DNA from: an uncultured Propionibacteriaceae bacterium
GTDB lineage: Bacteria; Actinomycetota; Actinomycetes; Propionibacteriales; Propionibacteriaceae
NCBI GenBank assembly: GCA_937988865.1
Contig: CALKHV010000122.1
Coordinates: 1-30,681, forward strand
Direction: 5' to 3'
DNA length: 30,681 bases
The notes under the pieces were generated by a model. The model made no database searches and was not told where the DNA came from. It worked only from the letters and a program-made list of their open reading frames with translations. Below, piece by piece: positions 25,065-30,681 of this stretch. Position 1 is the first letter of the stretch. Every line of letters starts with the position of its first letter. The position numbers and the translations under genes were made by a program.

Positions 25065-26747
25065 TTACGTGCTGATCACCACAGGGACGATCATCGGACG
25101 CCGGCGATACGTGTTCGAGACCCAGCGTCCGACCTCGCGTCGCACCACCTGCTGCAACTGGTAGACATCGTCGGCCCCACCGTCCATGGCCTTCTCGAGC
25201 TGCTGGGTGATCTGACGCACGATGTCGGAGAAGCCCGCGTCCTCGATGAACCCCCTGGCGTGGATGTCGGGCCCCGAGACGATGGTGCGGGTGTGGAGGT
25301 TCACGGCCGTCACGACCGAGATGAAGCCCTCCTCGCCCAGGAGCTTGCGGTCGGTGAGGTCGCCCTCGCCCACGTCGCCCACCGTCGACCCGTCGACGAA
25401 GATGTAGGACGCGTCGACCTTCCCGACGACACGAGCGCGTCCCTTGTTGAGATCGACGACGGCACCGTCCTCGACCACGATGGTCCGCTCGCGCGGGATT
25501 CCGGTGCGGACGGCCAGGTCAGCGTTCGCGACGAGGTGACGGACCTCGCCGTGCACGGGCATCACGTTGCGCGGGGTCAGGATGTTGTAGCAATACAGCA
25601 GTTCACCCGCGGCCGCGTGGCCCGAGACGTGCACCAGGGCGTTGCCCTTGTGCACGACCTTGGCGCCCAGCCTGGTCAACCCGTTGATAACCCGGTAGAC
25701 CGAATTCTCGTTGCCGGGAATGAGTGAACTTGCGAGCAGGACGACGTCTCCGCGTCCGATCTCGATGCTCTGGTGCTCGGAACTGGACATGCGCGACAGG
25801 GCCGACAGCGGCTCACCCTGCGAGCCCGTCGAGACAATGACGACCTCGTCGTCGCGATACTTGTCGACGTCCTTCAGGTCGATGAGGGTGTCTGCGGGGA
25901 TGCGCAGGTATCCGAGGTCGCGGGCAACACCCATGTTGCGGACCATCGAGCGTCCGACGTAGACGACCTTGCGGTGGTGCTGCACTGCCATGTCGAGGAT
26001 CTGCTGGACGCGGTGCACGTGGGACGCGAAACACGCGACGACCAGCTTCTGGTTGGCGGACGCGAAGACCCGCTCGAGGGCCGGGACGACATCGCGCTCG
26101 GAGGTCACGAACCCCGGCACCTCGGCGTTCGTCGAGTCGACCATGAAGAGATCGACGCCCTCTTCACCCAGACGCGCGAAGCCGCGCAGGTCGGTCAACC
26201 GCCCGTCGAGCGGCAACTGGTCCATCTTGAAGTCGCCGGTGTGAAGCACCAGGCCTGCCCGGGTGCGCACGGCGACGGCCAGGGCATCGGGGATGGAGTG
26301 GGTGACCGACAGGAATTCGAGGTCGAACTGACCGACCGTGATCCGCTCCCCCTCCTTGACCACGTTCATCGACGTGTTGCGGAGACGGTGTTCGCGCAGC
26401 TTCTCGGCGAGCAGTGCCAACGTCAGTTTCGACCCGTAGATCGGAATGTCGGGTCGGCGACGCAGCAGGTAGGGAACGGCCCCGATGTGGTCCTCGTGGC
26501 CGTGCGTCAGCACGAGCGCGCGCACTTCGTCGAGGCGACCGTCGAGCTGGTCGAGCCCCGGGAGGATGAGGTCGACGCCCGGGTGGTTGTCGTCGGGGAA
26601 CAGGACGCCGCAGTCGATCAGCAGGATTTCGCCGTTGATCTCGAGAGAGGCCATGTTGCGGCCGACGTCGCCGAGCCCGCCCAACGGGATGATCCGGAGG
26701 GTGTCACGTGCCAGGGGCGGAGGGGACTTCAGTTGCGAGCTCATCAC
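25065..26747 (-). CDS. rnj: Ribonuclease J
   Basis: A 560-residue metallo-beta-lactamase/beta-CASP RNase with 5'-exonuclease and endonuclease activity in mRNA decay and rRNA maturation. The metal-binding motif is THGHEDHIGA, with further ligands in the later HTGDFK and in VHVSGHAAAGE. The GTG at 26747 is preferred because TAGATT ends 7 bases upstream; the adjacent ATG (26744) is the alternative. In mycobacteria this gene follows thyX-dapA; here dapB lies beyond a + strand GNAT gene and lmeA. Confidence 0.95.
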   Translation of the reverse strand: MMSSQLKSPPPLARDTLRIIPLGGLGDVGRNMASLEINGEILLIDCGVLFPDDNHPGVDLILPGLDQLDGRLDEVRALVLTHGHEDHIGAVPYLLRRRPDIPIYGSKLTLALLAEKLREHRLRNTSMNVVKEGERITVGQFDLEFLSVTHSIPDALAVAVRTRAGLVLHTGDFKMDQLPLDGRLTDLRGFARLGEEGVDLFMVDSTNAEVPGFVTSERDVVPALERVFASANQKLVVACFASHVHRVQQILDMAVQHHRKVVYVGRSMVRNMGVARDLGYLRIPADTLIDLKDVDKYRDDEVVIVSTGSQGEPLSALSRMSSSEHQSIEIGRGDVVLLASSLIPGNENSVYRVINGLTRLGAKVVHKGNALVHVSGHAAAGELLYCYNILTPRNVMPVHGEVRHLVANADLAVRTGIPRERTIVVEDGAVVDLNKGRARVVGKVDASYIFVDGSTVGDVGEGDLTDRKLLGEEGFISVVTAVNLHTRTIVSGPDIHARGFIEDAGFSDIVRQITQQLEKAMDGGADDVYQLQQVVRREVGRWVSNTYRRRPMIVPVVIST

Positions 26748-26754
26748 ATCGGCC

Positions 26755-26760
26755 AATCTA
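26755..26760 (-). promoter_or_regulatory. Putative -10 box of rnj, leaderless layout
   Basis: TAGATT on the minus strand ends 7 bases before the GTG-ATG pair of rnj. It lies in a 56-base gap shared with the divergent GNAT gene. Confidence 0.45.
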
Positions 26761-26790
26761 GTGGCGATCGATGACACCCTCGCGCATGGC

Positions 26791-26796
26791 TAGGAT
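26791..26796 (+). promoter_or_regulatory. Putative -10 box of the GNAT gene, leaderless layout
   Basis: TAGGAT ends 7 bases (CTGGCGC) before ATG 26804; no ribosome site. About 30 bases from the opposing rnj -10 box, so polymerases on the two promoters could compete. Confidence 0.45.
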
Positions 26797-26803
26797 CTGG
26801 CGC

Positions 26804-27334
26804 ATGCCCACGCCACCCAGCGTCCGACTTGCCCTGCCCGCCGAGGCGGTCGCCGTCACCACCGTCCAGCGGGCCGCGTGGGCCGCCGATGACCTCGAAT
26901 CGCGCTTCCTGGACGAGATCGACGAAGCCGCGATGCGCGAGGCCTGGGAGCAGGCCATCCTGCGTCCGCCCCTCGCGCACTATCGCGTCCTGGTCGCCAT
27001 CGAGGACGCGACGGTCGTCGGCTTCGCCGCCATCGGCCCCAGCGCAGACCCCGATGCGGACGCACGCGACGCCGAGGTGGCCGAGTTCGTGATCCACCCC
27101 GACGCGCGTGGCCGTGGGAACACGTCACGACTGGAGCACGCGGTGATCGACACGCTGCGCGCCGACGGCTTCCTGCGCGTCCGCTGGTGGTTGCGCAGCA
27201 CCGACGACGAGTTGCGGGCCTTCCTCGCGGAGTCGGGGTGGGCACCGGACGGCGCGACGCGCGAGGTCGGCAACGACTCCGGGACGCTCAGGCTCAAGCA
27301 GGTGAGGCTCCACACGTCATTGGCCTCCGACTGA
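26804..27334 (+). CDS. GNAT-family N-acetyltransferase
   Basis: A 176-residue acetyl-CoA-dependent transferase. The acetyl-CoA pyrophosphate-binding motif A is VIHPDARGRGNTSRLE at about residues 94-109. Substrate is unknown. ATG 26804 is preferred to an upstream ATG at 26771 because a -10-like TAGGAT ends 7 bases before it and the protein then starts just ahead of the fold. It is convergent with lmeA, with a 16-base gap and no obvious terminator. Confidence 0.9.
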   Translation: MPTPPSVRLALPAEAVAVTTVQRAAWAADDLESRFLDEIDEAAMREAWEQAILRPPLAHYRVLVAIEDATVVGFAAIGPSADPDADARDAEVAEFVIHPDARGRGNTSRLEHAVIDTLRADGFLRVRWWLRSTDDELRAFLAESGWAPDGATREVGNDSGTLRLKQVRLHTSLASD

Positions 27335-27350
27335 CAGTCGGATCGCCACG

Positions 27351-28070
27351 TCAGCGCAGGGACTCGAGGCTCACGTCCTCGCCGACCAGCACGACCTGCA
27401 GTCCGGCTTCGGTGGCCATGGACGAGCGGTAGGTCACACCCTTCAGATCGGGTAGGGGGATCGCGTCCGCGACCTGGTCGACCAGCCGGTCGAGCAGTCC
27501 CGCGGTCGTCGTGAGGGGCCCCACCGCCGCCATCGGGTCGGTCAGGGTGAACCGCTGCGTCTCGGCATCGACCCCCGGGACGGCGCTGAAGACCGCGTCG
27601 AATCCAACACCGAGGATCTCGATCCTCTGGGTGGCCTGCAGGCGTCCGTCGCCCCCGTAGGCGACCTCGATCCCGATTTCCCGGCTGAGGTCCGACCAGG
27701 TCATCACGCCCGTGACATCCAGGCGATCGGCTTTCGCCCGTGCGAAGTCCCTCGGGTGCTGGACACCGGTGGCCGTCGCGTCCACGGACGCCAGCGTGAT
27801 GGTGCGTCCATCGTGGGGAAGCCCCACGTCATGGCCGACGATCCGGACCGAGTCGACCCGGTCGGTGACCAGGAGACCCAGGAAAGGCCAGCCACCGATG
27901 GACACGTCGAGCGGCGCGTCCGTCGAGACCTCGGCCATCAGCGCCTCGGACGCGCGACGTTCAACGACGTTCCGGGCGAGGGCGTCGACGGCAGCCCCGC
28001 CACCGAGGATCACCAGGGCGAGCACGACCAGGATCACGATCCCCCGGCGTCCCCGCCCGGGGCGGCTCAC
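27351..28070 (-). CDS. LmeA/DUF2993-family envelope lipid-binding protein
   Basis: A 239-residue protein with a basic N-terminus and one hydrophobic signal/anchor segment (about 10-30), followed by a beta-rich domain of the DUF2993 family (start DALARNVVERRASEAL, IGGWPFL, then repeated VDSVRI- and VDATATGV-like strands). In mycobacteria LmeA binds phospholipid and supports lipomannan elongation. GTG 28070 overlaps the dapB stop (GTGA), so expression is coupled to dapB. Role here is inferred from family only. Confidence 0.8.
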   Translation of the reverse strand: MSRPGRGRRGIVILVVLALVILGGGAAVDALARNVVERRASEALMAEVSTDAPLDVSIGGWPFLGLLVTDRVDSVRIVGHDVGLPHDGRTITLASVDATATGVQHPRDFARAKADRLDVTGVMTWSDLSREIGIEVAYGGDGRLQATQRIEILGVGFDAVFSAVPGVDAETQRFTLTDPMAAVGPLTTTAGLLDRLVDQVADAIPLPDLKGVTYRSSMATEAGLQVVLVGEDVSLESLR

Positions 28071-28807
28071 GTCAGGCCCAGCAGCTCATCGATGCCCTGC
28101 GTCAATCCGGGGTGCTCGCCGATCCATCGCACTGCGGCGAGGACGCCCGGCATGAAGGAGACGCGGTCCATCGAATCGTGCCGGATCGTGAGTGTCTCGC
28201 CGCTCCCGCCGAACAACACCTCCTGGTGCGCCACGAGTCCGGTCAGGCGGACGCTGTGGACGCGCACACCGTCGACGTCCGCGCCCCGTGCGCCGCCCTC
28301 GTCCTGGGTCGTCGCGTCGGGCATCGGACCGCATCCCTTTGCGGCCCGCGCCTCGGCGATGACCTTCGCGGTGGCCGTCGCGGTACCCGACGGGGCGTCC
28401 GCCTTGGCGGGGTGGTGCAGTTCGATGACCTCGGCGCTGGCGAACATGGGTGCGGCGACCCGGGAGAAGTGCATCATCATGACGGCGCCGATGGAGAAGT
28501 TGGCGGCCACCAGGACGCCGACCTGGGGGGCGTCCGCGAGCCAGGTGCTGATCTGCTCGTAGCGCTCCTCGTTGAAGCCCGTGGTGCCGACCACCGCGTG
28601 GATGCCGTTGTCGATGCACCACTTGATGTTGGCCATCACCGAATCGGGATGGGTGAAGTCGACAATCACCTGGGCGCGCCTGGCCTCCTCGTGCGGATCA
28701 CCCACGTCGACCGCTGCCACCAACTGCATCCCGTCCGCCCGCTGGACGGCCCGACACACCTCGGCACCCATGCGTCCATTTGCCCCGAACACGCCAACCC
28801 GGATCAT
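28067..28807 (-). CDS. dapB: 4-hydroxy-tetrahydrodipicolinate reductase
   Basis: A 246-residue NAD(P)H-dependent reductase of the diaminopimelate/lysine pathway. The dinucleotide-binding motif is GVFGANGRMG (residues 5-14), the GTTG segment is VVGTTGF, and the catalytic segment is ELHHPAKADAPSGTA. ATG 28807 has GAGGGA upstream. TAAGAAT (28844-28850) may be its -10 box. It is divergent from the amylase gene and overlaps lmeA. Confidence 0.97.
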   Translation of the reverse strand: MIRVGVFGANGRMGAEVCRAVQRADGMQLVAAVDVGDPHEEARRAQVIVDFTHPDSVMANIKWCIDNGIHAVVGTTGFNEERYEQISTWLADAPQVGVLVAANFSIGAVMMMHFSRVAAPMFASAEVIELHHPAKADAPSGTATATAKVIAEARAAKGCGPMPDATTQDEGGARGADVDGVRVHSVRLTGLVAHQEVLFGGSGETLTIRHDSMDRVSFMPGVLAAVRWIGEHPGLTQGIDELLGLT

Positions 28808-28885
28808 GCTTCCCTCGATTCCTCGCTCGTGCGTACTCCTGACATTCTTACCCATGCCGGCCTCGGTGAGACGGGCGTGAAACGA

Positions 28886-28913
28886 TCTAATGACCCACGT
28901 GACCCCCAGGAGG
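28886..28913 (+). promoter_or_regulatory. Possible -10 box and ribosome site of the GH13 gene
   Basis: TCTAAT (28886-28891) could be a -10 box and AGGAGG (28908-28913) is a strong ribosome site 4 bases before ATG 28918. No carbon-control operator is recognised in the 110-base gap with dapB. Confidence 0.4.
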
Positions 28914-28917
28914 CGCC

Positions 28918-30681
28918 ATGAGGCCCCGACAACGGCGGACGGCACTGCTGGCCGCCTTCGCAACGCTGCTGGGGTGCACGGCGGGTTGCTCGGTCGCCGC
29001 GTCGGACTTCACCCTCGTCGGCGACCTGCAGCGAGAACTGGGATGCTCGTCCGACTGGGATGCCACCTGCGCGAGGTCAGGACTGCACCTCACCGACGGT
29101 GCCTGGACGACCCGCCTGACCGTCCCCGCCGGCTCCTGGCAGGTGAAGGTGGCCGGGGGTGGGACGCTCCAGGGCTCGTGGGGGCAACTCGGCGCGGCCG
29201 ACGGCGCCAACATCCCCCTCGTCCTGGCCGGGACGTCGACGGTCGAGTTCTCGTTCGACCCGACGAGCCACCGGCTGGGCGTCCGGCCGGTGCACCCCGA
29301 GGGCGGGATCACCGCATCCGACTACGACCGGGCACTCTCCCCCGCCGGGACGACCACGTCGGAACGCTTCTACTTCGTGATGGCCGACAGGTTCGCGAAC
29401 GGCGACGCGTCCAACGACACCGGCGGGCTCACGGGGACGCGCGAGGTCACCGGCTTCGACCCGTCCGACAAGGGCTTTTACCACGGTGGAGACCTCAAGG
29501 GCCTCACGTCGAAGCTCGACTACATCGAGGGGCTGGGAACGACGGCGATCTGGCTCACGCCCAGTTTCACCAATCGCGCGGTGCAGGGGACGGGTGCGGA
29601 CTCCAGCGCCGGCTACCACGGTTACTGGATCACCGACTTCACCACCATCGACCCGCACCTGGGCACCAACGAGGACATGTCGCAGCTGATCCGGGCGGCC
29701 CACGAACGCGGCATGAAGGTGTACTTCGACATCATCACCAACCACACCGCGGACGTCCTGGCTTACGCGGACGGCTCGACCGATTACGTCCCCGAGACCG
29801 ACCGGCCATGGCTCGACGCCGCCGGGCAGCCCTTCGATGATGACGACGTCGCCGATTCCCCCGACTTCCCCGCCCTGACCCTCGACTCTTTCGCCAAGCA
29901 ACCGGTCTTCCCCACCGAGGCCGACCGGACCGCCAGGACACCTGCCTGGCTGAACGACCCCACGATGTACCACAACCGCGGCGACACGACGTGGGAGGGC
30001 GAGAGTGCGCTCGACGGTGACTTCTCGGGGCTGGACGACCTGTTCACCGAGCGTCCGGCCGTGCTCGACGGGATGTCCGACATCTACCGGGCGTGGATCG
30101 CCATGGGAGTGGACGGGTTCCGCATCGACACCGTCAAGCACGTCAACCTCGAGTTCTGGCAGGCGTTCATCCCGCGCATGCAGGAAGCTGCCCGGACCTA
30201 CGGGAACGACGACTTCTTCATGTTCGGCGAGGTCTTCGACGCCGACCCGACCGTGCTGTCGGGCTTTACGACGACCGGCAAGCTGCCGGCCACGCTCGAC
30301 TTCGGATTCCAGGCCGGTTTGCTGGAGGCGGTCAGCGGGCAGTCGCCGACCTCTCTGGCGACGCTGTGGGCGTCCGATGACCTCTACACCGACGCTGACT
30401 CGAGCGCGTACTCGCTGCCCACCTTCACGGGCAACCACGACATGGGACGCCTGGGGATGCTGCTGACCCAGCGTGGATTCACCGGCGACGAGCTCGTGAC
30501 GAGGCTCAGCCTGGCCAACGCCCTGATGTACGCCACGCGGGGCCAACCGGTCACCTACTACGGCGACGAGCAGGGTTTTGTCGGGCTCGGCGGCGACAAG
30601 GACGCCCGTCAGGACCTGTTCGCCACGCAGGTCGGCCAATATGCGTCCGAACAACTGGCCGACGGCACGACCATGGGGTCG
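28918..30681 (+). CDS. GH13 alpha-amylase-type lipoprotein with N-terminal X25-like domain (3' end outside window)
   Basis: An open frame of 588 codons that reaches the window edge without a stop. A signal peptide with lipobox-like LLGC (C20) or TAGC (C24) suggests attachment to the outer face of the membrane. Residues 30-125 (FTLVGDLQRELGCSSDW) resemble the X25 domain found before pullulanase/amylase catalytic domains. The GH13 barrel follows from about residue 148 with all four regions: DIITNH (271-276), FRID with nucleophile D404, FGEVF with acid/base E438, and NHD (506-508). It would hydrolyse alpha-glucans outside the cell; exact specificity (amylase, pullulanase or multifunctional) is not decided. 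Long frames on the opposite strand are shadows. Confidence 0.92.
   Translation, partial: MRPRQRRTALLAAFATLLGCTAGCSVAASDFTLVGDLQRELGCSSDWDATCARSGLHLTDGAWTTRLTVPAGSWQVKVAGGGTLQGSWGQLGAADGANIPLVLAGTSTVEFSFDPTSHRLGVRPVHPEGGITASDYDRALSPAGTTTSERFYFVMADRFANGDASNDTGGLTGTREVTGFDPSDKGFYHGGDLKGLTSKLDYIEGLGTTAIWLTPSFTNRAVQGTGADSSAGYHGYWITDFTTIDPHLGTNEDMSQLIRAAHERGMKVYFDIITNHTADVLAYADGSTDYVPETDRPWLDAAGQPFDDDDVADSPDFPALTLDSFAKQPVFPTEADRTARTPAWLNDPTMYHNRGDTTWEGESALDGDFSGLDDLFTERPAVLDGMSDIYRAWIAMGVDGFRIDTVKHVNLEFWQAFIPRMQEAARTYGNDDFFMFGEVFDADPTVLSGFTTTGKLPATLDFGFQAGLLEAVSGQSPTSLATLWASDDLYTDADSSAYSLPTFTGNHDMGRLGMLLTQRGFTGDELVTRLSLANALMYATRGQPVTYYGDEQGFVGLGGDKDARQDLFATQVGQYASEQLADGTTMGS

Noticed and set aside
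29077..30654. Minus-strand open frame of 525 codons opposite the amylase gene
   Set aside because: Antisense of a gene with a complete GH13 catalytic set; the translation is Val/Gly/Arg-rich and featureless.

Overview
The window is about 30.7 kb of high-GC DNA that reads as a chromosomal housekeeping block of an actinobacterium. GTG starts are frequent, many junctions are 4-base GTGA or ATGA overlaps, and the gene order dapB / RNase J / rpmB / recG / rsmD / coaD / yceD / rpmF / rnc / mutM / smc / ftsY / ffh / (amidohydrolase) / rpsP / khpA / rimM / trmD is the conserved actinobacterial order. The content would suit the Propionibacteriales, but that is inference from general resemblance, not a search.

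Layout on the + axis. 1-299 holds a repeat array and the promoter region of an ECF sigma factor gene, which overlaps a gene for a single-pass membrane protein (300-1680). A strong shared terminator (1736-1772) separates these from the minus-strand succinate dehydrogenase/fumarate reductase operon sdhCAB (5232-1788). Next come trmD, rimM, khpA and rpsP (minus, 7382-5343). An island with an Nramp metal transporter (+), a TetR regulator (-) and a histidine-rich amidohydrolase (-) occupies 7632-10815. Then ffh and ftsY, a 66-residue membrane protein, smc, a GtrA-type membrane protein, mutM, rnc, rpmF and yceD (minus, 20590-10886), which are probably largely co-transcribed from a TTGGGT-17-TAAAGT promoter at 20640-20668, with ftsY and ffh having their own promoters. 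coaD, rsmD, recG, rpmB and RNase J follow on minus, interrupted by a + strand flavin-binding PPOX-family gene. The right end has a GNAT acetyltransferase (+), an LmeA/DUF2993 lipid-binding protein overlapping dapB (-), and a GH13 alpha-amylase-type lipoprotein (+) that runs off the window.

The core genes serve connected jobs. Ffh and FtsY target membrane proteins. RpsP, RimM, TrmD, RpmF and RpmB build and tune ribosomes and tRNA. RNase III and RNase J process RNA. SMC, RecG and MutM maintain the chromosome. CoaD and DapB make CoA and diaminopimelate/lysine. SdhCAB couples central carbon metabolism to the quinone pool.

I see no convincing new defence or mobile system. The features most worth a second look are: a repeated leaderless promoter layout (TAnnnT or CAGAAT ending 6-7 nt before the start codon) at eight genes; strong local enrichment of the heptamer GCGTCCG/CGGACGC; the repeat array at the left edge; a His-rich N-terminal tail on an otherwise conserved amidohydrolase beside a metal transporter; and a GtrA gene placed 5 nt before smc.
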